A DNA stretch of 37,657 nt. Origin: CAZLBC01 sp964557575 (GTDB lineage: Bacteria > Planctomycetota > Phycisphaerae > SM23-33). Positions 1-7,380 of the stretch are shown one piece after another; position 1 is the first letter of the stretch, and each line of letters opens with the position of its first letter. A program made the position numbers and the translations under genes. The notes under the pieces were generated by a model. The model saw only the letters and a list, made by a program, of their open reading frames with translations. It did not search any database and was not told the origin of the DNA. The stretch spans positions 1-37,657 of the forward strand of contig CAZLBC010000046.1 of the NCBI GenBank assembly GCA_964557575.1, given 5' to 3'.

Positions 1-1
1 C

Positions 2-655
2 TTACTCCCGCTGCTCCAATTGTTGTATCCGCTCCTGGATCTGCCGCATCTGCTGATTGAGGCTTTCGGCCTGCGCCTTGAGCATGGCAAGCTCCTCGCC
101 GGCATCCTGACCCCCGGCCGGCTGCTGCGGTGCTCCTGCTGCCATGCCCATCCCCCTGCCGCGGCCGCCGCCGGCACCCCGGCCACCCCCGCGTCCCCTA
201 CCGCGGCCGCCGCCGCGTCCCATGCCGCCGCCACCCCCTGCGCCCCCGCCGGCCGGCTCCTGATGGGTACCCGCCACCGGGGACGGAGCGCCGGCCAACC
301 CGGCCTTGGCGCCGACGCTGGCGTCGCCCGCGGCGGACAACCGTCCCGCCTTGAACTGCTCGATCACGTTCATGATAACGCCGCTGCACCCCGTCACCAC
401 GTCAATGCCGGCCGCTGAAAGGACCTGGAAGGCATTGGGACCGCAATTACCCGTCAACACGGACCGGACAGCCCGGTCCGCCATCAACTGTGCCGACTGG
501 ATACCCGCCCCCCCGCCCAGGGCGGCATTCCGGTTTTGCACCGCCTCGAACTGAAGGGTGTCGGTATCCACGATGAGAAAATAGGGGCAGCGCCCGAAAC
601 GCGGTTCCACCCGCGCCTCAAGAGATGGATCGGTTGCCGTTACGGCTATCTGCAT
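2..655 (-). CDS. NifX/NifB-type dinitrogenase iron-molybdenum cofactor domain protein with Gly/Arg-rich linker and coiled-coil tail
   Basis: 217 residues, complete: the stop codon sits at bases 2-4. Residues 1-110 carry the Di-Nitro-Fe-Mo-Co fold, recognised from the start MQIAVTATD, the FGRCPYF segment and the VLTGNCGPNAF...GIDVVTGCSG stretch. This small domain is known to bind iron-sulfur or molybdenum/copper clusters in NifX, NafY and the orange-protein (ORP) family. Residues about 120-180 are an almost pure Gly/Arg/Met/Ala linker, and 187-217 form a heptad coiled coil rich in Gln and Glu. The start is supported by AAGGA about 7 bases upstream of the ATG. It follows the DUF5320-type gene on the same strand with an 82-base gap, so the two are probably co-transcribed. 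No nitrogenase genes are near, so a role in nitrogen fixation is not implied; a cytoplasmic metal-cluster carrier or sensor is more likely. Confidence 0.85.
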   Translation of the reverse strand: MQIAVTATDPSLEARVEPRFGRCPYFLIVDTDTLQFEAVQNRNAALGGGAGIQSAQLMADRAVRSVLTGNCGPNAFQVLSAAGIDVVTGCSGVIMNVIEQFKAGRLSAAGDASVGAKAGLAGAPSPVAGTHQEPAGGGAGGGGGMGRGGGRGRGRGGGRGAGGGRGRGMGMAAGAPQQPAGGQDAGEELAMLKAQAESLNQQMRQIQERIQQLEQRE

Positions 656-737
656 AGGTATTCCTTTCCGTCAGCGGCGCGCAAGCGCACGTACACGTCA
701 TAACATCAGCGTTGATGAAAACCACGGTGTCCGGACG

Positions 738-1247
738 CTACCCGGACTTTTTCTTGTTTTTCGACTCGAGTTCTTCGATCTGCTTCCTGATACCGTCGAG
801 GGCATCTTCAAAGTACTCCGCCTGGCCTTTCAGGGCGTCGACCTGCTGCTCCCTGGTCGCGATCGGTCCGGCGTACGGCGCCGGATAAACAGGGGGCGGG
901 CTCCAGGCGCCCATGCCCATGGAAGCCCGTTGCCACCCGGTTAACCCGGTCGCGTAAAATTGGTTCCGCCAACCCCGGCCGCGGCCGAAGGCGCCGAAGC
1001 CCCTGCCGCCGACAGGATTCATGTATCCCGGCACCTGGTATCCGGCACAATACCCGGCCGCGCGGCCCGTCATCGGCCCCATCCCCAGGGGGCCTGTTCC
1101 ATTTCCGGCAGGCATGTTCACTGCCTCCTTTCCAACTTCTCCCGGCTCTCCGGTTTGAGCATCGGCGATCTTTGCAACGCAAAAACCCATGCCCCTTCCT
1201 GTAAAGGGGCCCTGTCCGTTCGGTCCTGTTCCGTCAAATCCAGGCAT
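738..1247 (-). CDS. DUF5320-type protein with two tandem GTGP..GP.TGR motifs and C-terminal coiled coil
   Basis: 169 residues from the chosen ATG at 1247, preceded by AAGGA 10 bases upstream. Two copies of the family signature are visible: GTGPNGQGPFTGRGMGFC at the start and GTGPLGMGPMTGRAAGYC about 44 residues on. A normal DUF5320 protein starts with one such motif, followed by a Gly/Tyr/Pro-rich middle and a C-terminal coiled coil, here about residues 136-165. The function of the family is unknown; its members commonly lie beside NifX-like and MinD/Mrp ATPase genes in anaerobes, as here. The second motif begins at its own ATG (1113-1115) with an AAGGAGG 8 bases before it, so a 125-residue shorter product may also be made. 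A still longer start at 1331 is unlikely because it lies inside the candidate sigma-54 promoter. Confidence 0.75.
   Translation of the reverse strand: MPGFDGTGPNGQGPFTGRGMGFCVAKIADAQTGEPGEVGKEAVNMPAGNGTGPLGMGPMTGRAAGYCAGYQVPGYMNPVGGRGFGAFGRGRGWRNQFYATGLTGWQRASMGMGAWSPPPVYPAPYAGPIATREQQVDALKGQAEYFEDALDGIRKQIEELESKNKKKSG
1113..1130 (-). promoter_or_regulatory. Internal ribosome binding site and in-frame ATG within the DUF5320 gene
   Basis: AAGGAGG at 1130-1124 stands 8 bases before an in-frame ATG at 1115-1113. It is the strongest Shine-Dalgarno match in this operon, and the protein from this ATG (MPAGNGTGPLGMGP...) looks like a standard full DUF5320 protein. Two nested products, or an old in-frame fusion of two genes, are both possible. 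Confidence 0.55.
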
Positions 1248-1325
1248 CCCGTTCACGTCCTTTCCGCGTTCCGCGACTGCTGCCGTCCGCAACAGTTGGG
1301 TACCGGGAGCGTCCTGCGTATGTAT

Positions 1326-1344
1326 GTGCATTCACCATGCCAAA
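1326..1344 (-). promoter_or_regulatory. Candidate sigma-54 (-24/-12) promoter of the DUF5320/NifX operon
   Basis: On the minus strand the sequence TTTGGCATGGTGAATGCAC places GG and GC exactly 10 bases apart. It fits the sigma-54 pattern TGGCACG-N4-TTGCA with two changes. Transcription would begin near 1316, giving a leader of about 70 bases before the ATG at 1247. Operons for ORP-type metal-cluster proteins are known to be sigma-54 dependent in some sulfate reducers, which makes the match plausible. No enhancer-binding regulator gene lies in the window. Confidence 0.45.
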
Positions 1345-1548
1345 GATGATTGCAGGAGATATTAATCCACAAGCAACTCTTTTAAAATGACTTACAGTTT
1401 AAATGAGAAAAACGGGACGGTTCTCAAGAATGCAAAACGCAAAGATTTGTGAATAATAAATTTGCAAAATGCATTTCTATAGGGTGACCGTACCCCGATG
1501 TCCTGTTACTCACTCTTGGTCGTACTCCCTGTCGTCAGCCGAACCGCC

Positions 1549-1578
1549 GAAGAAGAAGAAGAAGAAGAAGAAGAAGAA
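1549..1578. repeat. GAA trinucleotide microsatellite, ten perfect copies
   Basis: Ten uninterrupted GAA units, followed a few bases later by a run of eight G (1586-1593). The plus-strand reading frame through it would encode a poly-Glu stretch but has no family resemblance. The repeat lies in the otherwise gene-free 1248-1738 interval, just past the stop of the hydrolase fragment on the minus strand. It may vary in length between strains. Confidence 0.85.
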
Positions 1579-1599
1579 AGAAGATGGGGGGGGCCGCGT

Positions 1600-1728
1600 C
1601 TAGGTCTTCTGGTGGTCCGGGGGGTAGAAGATGTGCGATGTCATTTCGCCCTGCAGGGTTTTTTTGTAGACCACCGACTCGTCGGGAGCGGGCTTCTTCT
1701 TCCCGGCGAAAGGTGGTGAGGTGATGAA
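1600..1728 (-). pseudogene. Fragment resembling the N-terminus of a secreted alpha/beta-hydrolase (esterase)
   Basis: Between an in-frame TGA (1731-1729) and a TAG (1602-1600) the minus strand reads about 42 codons with no start codon. The translation contains AGKKKPAPDESVVYKK followed by TLQGEMTSHIFYPPDHQKT. This resembles the segment just after the signal peptide of BD-FAE/dienelactone-hydrolase-like esterases, where a similar '...HIF.PP.H...' strand precedes the oxyanion-hole GGGW motif. Nothing of the catalytic part follows: the frame stops and runs into the GAA repeat. The family assignment is from memory of such proteins and is tentative; that the segment is a broken coding remnant is better supported than its identity. 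Confidence 0.4.
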
Positions 1729-1738
1729 TCAGGGGACA

Positions 1739-2149
1739 TCATGACGCGATCAACAGTTCGAAATCCTTCAGCGGCGCGTATTGGGCAAACGTCGTGTCGA
1801 AGGTCACGACGGATATGCGGGATACAACGGCCTGCGCGATTATCATGCGGTCGAAGGGATCGCGATGGTGGAGCGGAAGGGAATACGCCTTGATCAAAAC
1901 GTCGGCATCGACGGGGATAACGGCAAGATCGAACGAACGTACACACGCATCCCAGAATATTTCCGGCTCGACATTCAGAACGAGATTGCCCTTCCGCCAC
2001 TTGATACCCAGCTCATAGACCGAGATCGCGGATATGCACAGTGGATCCGCGCCGAGGACGCGCCTGCTGATTTCCGGCGAAAACCGCCCGTCGGTAATAT
2101 CAGCCATTGAAAGGAGGGCGCAGGTGTCGAGAAGCAACCCTACTCCCAT
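1739..2149 (-). CDS. VapC-type PIN-domain toxin
   Basis: 136 residues, the usual PIN-toxin length. The acidic residues of the PIN nuclease site are all present: Asp8 in LLLDTCALLS, Glu46 in ISVYELGIKW, Asp97/Asp101 region in HHRDPFDRMIIAQA and Asp118 in VTFDTTFAQY. PIN toxins are Mg-dependent ribonucleases that cut tRNA or rRNA; this Sll0205-like subgroup is normally paired with a Phd/YefM-type antitoxin. Its ATG overlaps the 3' end of the antitoxin gene by 10 bases, as expected for a translationally coupled pair. It appears intact. The next gene downstream is only a decayed fragment. Confidence 0.88.
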   Translation of the reverse strand: MGVGLLLDTCALLSMADITDGRFSPEISRRVLGADPLCISAISVYELGIKWRKGNLVLNVEPEIFWDACVRSFDLAVIPVDADVLIKAYSLPLHHRDPFDRMIIAQAVVSRISVVTFDTTFAQYAPLKDFELLIAS

Positions 2150-2367
2150 TCCTTCAACTCCTCTTCGGAGAGCGGCGCGACGGCATCCGCGAGGCTGATA
2201 TGGCCGTGAATACCTTCCGGTTTTCCGATTGTTCTGTTTGGTTCACGGTGCGGGACGAGGTCCGCCCACGGCGTGCCGTTGCGGGTAATGACCACCCGCT
2301 CACCGGCGTGGGCGGCCCGCAGGATATCGGACAGCCGTGCCTTTGCTTCCCTGATGCCGATCTGCAT
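2140..2367 (-). CDS. Phd/YefM-type antitoxin of the VapC pair
   Basis: 75 residues from the ATG at 2367, which has GGAG 7 bases upstream. The protein opens MQIGIREAKARLSDILRAA and continues with GERVVITRNGTPWADLVP, the classic Phd/YefM DNA-binding fold in which the N-terminal half dimerises and contacts the operator. The C-terminal third (acidic, ending EEELKEWE) is the expected toxin-neutralising tail. A 39-codon upstream extension is open but lacks a ribosome site and family similarity, and it overlaps the operator, so it was dropped. The protein should repress its own promoter at 2435-2463. Confidence 0.85.
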   Translation of the reverse strand: MQIGIREAKARLSDILRAAHAGERVVITRNGTPWADLVPHREPNRTIGKPEGIHGHISLADAVAPLSEEELKEWE

Positions 2368-2434
2368 TTCCGGTCTCCGTTGGAATCTATTGAACCTGGT
2401 ACACGTTTCTTTCAGAGCCAGTCGACTCATTAAT

Positions 2435-2463
2435 ATTGTAGTCATTGTGACTACATTTGTCAA
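2435..2463 (-). promoter_or_regulatory. Sigma-70 promoter with palindromic operator for the toxin-antitoxin operon
   Basis: On the minus strand a perfect TTGACA (2463-2458) is followed, 17 bases later, by TACAAT (2440-2435). The spacer and the first bases of the -10 box form the palindrome GTAGTCA-CAA-TGACTAC (2438-2454). A further half-site, GTGACTA, lies upstream near 2472-2478. Binding there would block polymerase, which fits autoregulation by the Phd-type antitoxin alone or with its toxin. Transcription should begin near 2428, about 60 bases before the antitoxin ATG. Confidence 0.75.
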
Positions 2464-2510
2464 GGCTATTACCATAGTCACAGCACAGACAGTGAGGCAT
2501 ATGCTTCGTC

Positions 2511-3035
2511 TTACGTATGCCCATTCTCCCCCGGGTCGGCATCACGGTCCGCCTCCGGCACGCGGAATTCCCGGTAGAATTTCACCACCCAGTACGCGGT
2601 GTAGAGGAAGAACAGGCCCAGTGACGGCCACATGAAATCGCTCCTGAACCTGACGGGCGTCCTGAGATTCGCGTCGAGGGCCAACAGGCCGACGATAAAC
2701 AAAAACAGGTACATGACGGTGCCGAATTCCATCATGAGCGACGTGATCTTGGACTGCGCGAGCTGTTTTCTCTCTTCGGCCAGCCAGTAATCCCGGTTGG
2801 GCATACTGATCCAGCGGGGCGGGAACATGGTCACGAGGCGGCCGGCACCGTAGAACAAGAGGAAGAGCATCACATGGGTCGCGAGCATAATCAGGGTCGC
2901 AACATACCGCGGCGCCCAACTGTCCGGCATGCCCTCCGTGCCGAAATGAATCGCCACCCGGTCGGGGCAGACGACAAGCGAAACGAATGCCAGGATCACG
3001 TTGGATACGAACGCCAGGATGAAAATCATCTTCAT
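2511..3035 (-). CDS. DUF1648-domain integral membrane protein
   Basis: 174 residues from the ATG at 3035, chosen because GAGGA lies 5 bases upstream; a GTG seven codons earlier is open but has no ribosome site. Residues about 3-20 form the first membrane helix, then comes the DUF1648 signature PDRVAIHFGTEGMPDSWAPR, followed by three more hydrophobic helices (about 45-65, 104-120 and 140-158) and a polar, acidic tail. DUF1648 is found in SdpI-like immunity proteins and in many small membrane proteins of unknown role. It starts 51 bases after the end of the FAD oxidoreductase gene on the same strand, so both may share a transcript. No specific function can be given. Confidence 0.7.
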   Translation of the reverse strand: MKMIFILAFVSNVILAFVSLVVCPDRVAIHFGTEGMPDSWAPRYVATLIMLATHVMLFLLFYGAGRLVTMFPPRWISMPNRDYWLAEERKQLAQSKITSLMMEFGTVMYLFLFIVGLLALDANLRTPVRFRSDFMWPSLGLFFLYTAYWVVKFYREFRVPEADRDADPGENGHT

Positions 3036-3086
3036 GTCGATCCTCGAAAACGGCACCGGCCCGACATCAACGAAAAGGCCGGCGGG

Positions 3087-4565
3087 TCATTCGGGTTTCT
3101 TGTTACGAAGTCCCATTCTGCGCACCAGCCGTGAAACAGCAATATCGCGCACGTCGATATCTTTTCGGGCCGCCTCGGCTCCGGCGATACCGGCCGCGTG
3201 CCCGAGGGCGATCATCGTCCGGGAGAGCCGGCAACTGGAGGCGGCGATGTGGCTGAACCCCGCCCCCCGGCACGCCGCCAGGAGGTTCGTCCACCCCTTC
3301 GGGACCAGGCAGCGGTACGGGATGCCGTAGGGCCGCTTCAGTTCTTTCGCACCGTGTCCCCCACCGTGGATGTCCAAGGCGTGGTCGGCGAGGGCCACCA
3401 TGTCGGGGTGTTCCTGCTGCCGGAAACCCGTGCGAATGTCCCGCTCGGTGAGGATGTACTCGGCGACCACGCGGCGGCTCTCACGGATGCCCGGCAGCGG
3501 GGCGACCCGGGCGATTGCGTAACCGTGAAAGTGCGGGTAGCGCCGCAGCCATCGCCAGTGGGCGCGGACCCGCTTCCGCGCGAGGGCCATCGTCTTGTCG
3601 TATCCGTGCTCAACGAGGTATTTCCCCGCAACCAGGGGCAGCGGGTTGACGACCAGCTCGTCGACGCCGACCCCCGAGACGAACGCGGTCCGGGGAAAGC
3701 GGACCTTCGATGCGGCAGGTGGTTCGGGGGGGTCAGGGCTTCCGCCCCGCCGGACGAGGTAACAGAGCGAAATGGCATTGAGAAAATCGCCGGCTTTCTC
3801 CGGGGCGGACGGTTCGCCGAAGCGCTCCCGCGGCTCCGCGCCCACCATCGTCTCGCACCCGACCGCCCGGCAGAGATGAACGCCCCCGGTGGCGTCGATG
3901 AATACCTTCGCCGCAATGACCGTCTTCTTGCCGCTGTTGTCCTCGGCGGTAATGTGCCGTACCGTGCCGGCCCCCGCCGCCGCCGAAACGAACGTCGTGT
4001 TCAAGAGGACGGTCGCGCCCGCGTCACGGAGCATGGCGTGCAGGGCCTCGGCCATGGCGTCCCACCGGAAGCCCACGCTGCACCAGCGGGCGGGCGGCCT
4101 GCCGGCGCGCCGCAGCGTGTCCTCGTACGACAGGCCGCTGCCCTTCCGCCCGACGGCCATGCCGTAGGGCTCCTGTTTCGAATACCGGTGCGTCCGGCGG
4201 GCCACGGCACCGGGCCGGGCTTTCAGCCGCTCGTAGAGTTCCCGGGCGAATGAACACCCCGGCCCGGGCTCCCAGTTGCAGACCAGCGCGGACGTTGAGG
4301 TCCCGCCGAGAATCGGCTGCCGCTCGACAACGACGACCGCTGCCCCCTCCCGCGCGGCCGCCAGGGCGGCCCCGAACCCCCCGCTGCCGCCTCCTACCAC
4401 GCAGATGTCGCAGTCGACCCGGGCCGTTCCGGCCGCCCGCACCGGAAGCAGACCCGCCGCGGCGAAGACGGATGCAGCGGCAAGCAATTGAATGATCCGC
4501 CGGCGCAAAGGGGCCGCCGGGTACCGGCGGACAGGCGTTCGGTCTGAGGCGACGGCTGAAATCAT
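3087..4565 (-). CDS. Exported FAD-dependent oxidoreductase (FAD_oxidored/PF12831-like)
   Basis: 492 residues from the ATG at 4565. The basic N-terminus and the hydrophobic stretch RRRIIQLLAAASVFAAAGLL look like a Sec or Tat export signal. The dinucleotide-binding motif is VVGGGSGGFGAALAAAREGA (about residues 56-75) with Glu81 placed to hold the ribose, followed by ILGGTSTSALVCNWEP. Later come VFIDATGGVHLCRAVGC and a C-terminal LLAACRGAGFSHIAASSCR, which matches the FAD-closing segment of the family. Such proteins are common in PVC glycan loci and are thought to oxidise sugars or other organic substrates; the substrate here is unknown. TATAAT lies only 6 bases upstream of the ATG without a clear -35 box, so a leaderless transcript is possible but unproven. 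A 34-codon upstream extension has no ribosome site. Confidence 0.8.
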   Translation of the reverse strand: MISAVASDRTPVRRYPAAPLRRRIIQLLAAASVFAAAGLLPVRAAGTARVDCDICVVGGGSGGFGAALAAAREGAAVVVVERQPILGGTSTSALVCNWEPGPGCSFARELYERLKARPGAVARRTHRYSKQEPYGMAVGRKGSGLSYEDTLRRAGRPPARWCSVGFRWDAMAEALHAMLRDAGATVLLNTTFVSAAAGAGTVRHITAEDNSGKKTVIAAKVFIDATGGVHLCRAVGCETMVGAEPRERFGEPSAPEKAGDFLNAISLCYLVRRGGSPDPPEPPAASKVRFPRTAFVSGVGVDELVVNPLPLVAGKYLVEHGYDKTMALARKRVRAHWRWLRRYPHFHGYAIARVAPLPGIRESRRVVAEYILTERDIRTGFRQQEHPDMVALADHALDIHGGGHGAKELKRPYGIPYRCLVPKGWTNLLAACRGAGFSHIAASSCRLSRTMIALGHAAGIAGAEAARKDIDVRDIAVSRLVRRMGLRNKKPE

Positions 4566-4808
4566 GTGCCTATTATAGAGGGACGTAAATGAAATACATA
4601 CAGCCGACCGAGAAACCCGGCGCATTCCCAAGAGCCAAAAAAGCAACAAAAAGGCGGTTATACACAACGAATATTCTCTATTTGCTCTTTTTTATCTATT
4701 TTAACAGGAAATATAGTTCCGGCCAGGACGTTTTGCTTTAATATGTTAGCATAGCATCAATATCTATTCGGATACACTACTGTTGAAGGATCAACCGGAG
4801 ATACAGAA

Positions 4809-5600
4809 ATGCGCAAACTGATTTCGATATCGATTCCGGCAAGCGTGATCATTCTTTCTCAGGCATGGGCAGGGCCGGGTGACAATAACGGCCGCGGGAG
4901 AGCAAGAGGCCCGGCCGCCAAGAGACAGGCGATACTCGACAGCATTCAGCCGCTGATCGACAAGAAGTTTTCCCACGTCAACAGCAGCAAGGATTTCCTG
5001 GAAGGGTACGTGACGCACACGAAAAAGGACGGCGACCGGTACGTCGGCTACGTGTACCTTATATGGGGAGACCTGAACGACGAAATACCGGGCGTTTCTT
5101 CGAAGTGGTACAGCAACTGGAACGGGGAGGTGAAGGTCGCCAGCGGCACGGCGGAGGTCGTCAAGGAGTTCCAGTTCGACGACGGTTCCCCCGAGCCCGG
5201 CACAAAGCTGGCCGAGTACAAGACAGGTCGCGCCCGGGGCCGCGGGCAGATCGTTGCAAAGGGCAAGACGGCTATCAACCGGGCCGCGCGGCACAAGAAC
5301 CCCGCCGTCGCCCGCCTGGCAGTCCGCCGCACGATAGCAGCCTTCAACAACAAGCTGAAGAGCTTCGATGCCGAAACCACGAACACCATCCGGGATAAGA
5401 GGTATCTCGGTCCGGAAGAAGGCTCCGGCCGTGATGCCATCGTTCCCGAACCGATCAGGAACCGGGTCGTCTGGCAGGCCGGGGTCGTCGGCATCAAGGA
5501 CGGCCTGCTGATACGCCTGGTTACCGTCTCGGACCGGCCGCACGTGAAGATCACCGCCGGAAAATTCTCCACCGTCCACCGGATGTCTCCGCAGGAATAA
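4809..5600 (+). CDS. Secreted protein of unknown function
   Basis: 263 residues. The N-terminus MRKLISISIPASVIILSQAWA is a clean Sec signal peptide with predicted cleavage after AWA. GGAG lies 8 bases before the ATG. The mature part is basic at first (GRGRARGPAAKRQ), then helical, with Trp/Tyr-rich stretches (YVYLIWGDLND, KWYSNWNGEVKV) that could be a beta-sheet domain, and a last strand VVWQAGVVGIKDGLLIRLVTV. It has no cysteine in the mature part and no motif known to me. It stands alone: the neighbour on the left is divergent across a 243-base AT-rich spacer (4566-4808) that probably holds both promoters, and a strong terminator follows at 5634-5668. Confidence 0.65.
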   Translation: MRKLISISIPASVIILSQAWAGPGDNNGRGRARGPAAKRQAILDSIQPLIDKKFSHVNSSKDFLEGYVTHTKKDGDRYVGYVYLIWGDLNDEIPGVSSKWYSNWNGEVKVASGTAEVVKEFQFDDGSPEPGTKLAEYKTGRARGRGQIVAKGKTAINRAARHKNPAVARLAVRRTIAAFNNKLKSFDAETTNTIRDKRYLGPEEGSGRDAIVPEPIRNRVVWQAGVVGIKDGLLIRLVTVSDRPHVKITAGKFSTVHRMSPQE

Positions 5601-5633
5601 CCGGCAATCCCGTAACGTCGGCAGTTTCGCCGC

Positions 5634-5668
5634 ACGTCCTCCCGCCGGGAGAGACGTGTTCTTTTTCT
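5634..5668 (+). terminator. Rho-independent terminator after the secreted unknown protein
   Basis: ACGTC-CTCCC / GGGAG-(A)-GACGT forms a 10-bp stem with one bulged A and a 3-base GCC loop, followed by a T-rich tract (GTTCTTTTTCTT). It lies 34 bases past the stop codon of the preceding gene and separates it from the sulfatase operon. Confidence 0.75.
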
Positions 5669-5836
5669 TCGCGACCGCCCCCCTGTTATGTTCTCCCTCT
5701 GTTTCCGGCGCATCCTACTCCGCCCGCAACCCGGAATTGATTCGAAAACAGCGGCAACACGGTGGATAATGAGCGTCGGGTGATGCCGGAACGTTTCCGG
5801 CCGACAACAAACAACACGAAAAGAGACGGTGATATT

Positions 5837-7366
5837 ATGAGCGGAAAACGAATATCCAGCGGAACCGGTCGCCGGCGGAACAACCGCCGCGGTTTTCTGA
5901 AAACACTCGGCATCGGCGCGGCGGCCCTCGGGCTTGCCGGAACTGCCGGGGCGCAGGCCGCGGGACGAAAACGCCGGAATATCATCTTTATACTCAGCGA
6001 CGACCACCGCTACGACTTCATGAGCTTCATGCCGGCGGCACCGGACTTCCTGGAGACGCCCAACCTCGACCGCCTGGCCGCCCGCGGGGCGCACCTGGCC
6101 AACGCCTTCGTCAGCACCTCGCTCTGCTCGCCGAGCCGGGCGTCGATTCTCACCGGCCGGTACATGCACCGCCACCGGGTCGTCGACAACCAGCGGCCGG
6201 TGCCCGACGGCACCGTCTTCTTTCCGCAGTATCTCCGGAAGGCCGGCTACCGGACCGCCTTCGTGGGCAAGTGGCACATGGGCCACGAGGACGACCGGCC
6301 GCGGCCCGGGTTCGACCACTGGGTGAGCTTCGCCGGCCAGGGCACCTACTTCGACCCGGAACTGAACATCAACGGCACCCGCAGGAAGTTCACCGGCTAC
6401 AACGCCGACGTCCTGACGGACCGCGCCGTCGCGTGGCTGAAGGAAGACCGCCCGACGGACCGGCCCTTCTTCCTGTATCTTTCCTACAAGGCGGTCCACT
6501 ACCCCTTCCGGCCGGCAAAACGGCACCGCGGCCGCTACGCCGCGGCGCCGGTGAAGCGCCCCGAGACGATGGCCAACACGGCGCGCAACTACCGGACGCA
6601 GCCCCGCTGGGTCCGCGAGCGGCGGTACAGCATCCACGGGATCGACCACATGGAGACCGGGCCCTACGATAACGACCCCGTGCCGGACTTCGACGCGTTC
6701 TACCGGCAGTACTGCGAGACGGTCCACGGTCTCGACGAGAACATCGGCCGCGTCCTCGACCACCTCGACGCCGCCGGACTGGCAAATGACACGCTCGTGG
6801 TGTACATGGGCGACAACGGCTTCGCGCTCGGCGAACACGGCTTCTACGACAAGCGGGACGCCTTCGAGGAATCGATACGCGTCCCGCTGCTGGCCTGCGC
6901 GCCGGGATTGATCGAGCCGAAGACGACGGTGACCGCGATGGTCCAGAACATCGACATCGCCCCCACGCTTCTCGCGGCGGCGGGCGTGTCCCCCCCGGAT
7001 GCCGCGGACATGGACGGCCGGTCCTTCCTGCCCCTGCTGACCGGAAAGCGGATCCCCTGGCGGGACCACATCCTCTACGAGTACCACTGGGAGTGGAACT
7101 TTCCGGCCACCCCCTCGCTGCTGGCTATCCGCACCGACCGCTACAAGTACATCTACTACCACGGTATCTGGGACCGCGACGGGTTCTACGACCTGCAGAC
7201 CGACCCCCACGAGCGCCACAACCTGATCGACGTCCCCGCATACCGGGAGCGGATCGCGGCGATGAAAAAACAGCTCTTCGACGACATGGCCGCCTCCGGC
7301 GGGCTGACCATCCCCATCCGCCGGCCCCGGGGCGAGCGGCTCGACCAGCGGAAACTGCGGCGGTAG
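5837..7366 (+). CDS. Tat-exported family S1 sulfatase
   Basis: 509 residues from the ATG at 5837. The N-terminus RRNNRRGFLKTLGIGAAALG is a twin-arginine-like signal. The alkaline-phosphatase-fold sulfatase core follows: the metal-binding DD at about 55-56 in FILSDDHRYD, the formylglycine site SLCSPSRASILTGR with Cys97, GKWHMG, and the second metal pair in YMGDNG. The Cys must be oxidised to formylglycine by a separate enzyme not seen in this window. The enzyme removes sulfate esters, here presumably from a sulfated polysaccharide in the periplasm or outside. The C-terminus (TDPHERHNLID, then a basic tail) is typical and complete. The Shine-Dalgarno is weak (AAGAGACGG, far). The parallel beta-helix gene begins 14 bases after its stop, so the two form an operon and probably act on the same glycan. 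Confidence 0.92.
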   Translation: MSGKRISSGTGRRRNNRRGFLKTLGIGAAALGLAGTAGAQAAGRKRRNIIFILSDDHRYDFMSFMPAAPDFLETPNLDRLAARGAHLANAFVSTSLCSPSRASILTGRYMHRHRVVDNQRPVPDGTVFFPQYLRKAGYRTAFVGKWHMGHEDDRPRPGFDHWVSFAGQGTYFDPELNINGTRRKFTGYNADVLTDRAVAWLKEDRPTDRPFFLYLSYKAVHYPFRPAKRHRGRYAAAPVKRPETMANTARNYRTQPRWVRERRYSIHGIDHMETGPYDNDPVPDFDAFYRQYCETVHGLDENIGRVLDHLDAAGLANDTLVVYMGDNGFALGEHGFYDKRDAFEESIRVPLLACAPGLIEPKTTVTAMVQNIDIAPTLLAAAGVSPPDAADMDGRSFLPLLTGKRIPWRDHILYEYHWEWNFPATPSLLAIRTDRYKYIYYHGIWDRDGFYDLQTDPHERHNLIDVPAYRERIAAMKKQLFDDMAASGGLTIPIRRPRGERLDQRKLRR

Positions 7367-7380
7367 AGAAGGAGAGGGCC

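Noticed and set aside
1248..1331. Upstream extension of the DUF5320 protein to 1331
   Set aside because: The extension overlaps the candidate sigma-54 promoter and has no family similarity; the ATG at 1247 has a ribosome site and the family motif directly after it.
1498..1719. Plus-strand 73-codon frame with ten consecutive Glu
   Set aside because: The run is the GAA microsatellite; the flanks show no family resemblance and no ribosome site, and the minus strand carries the better-supported hydrolase fragment.
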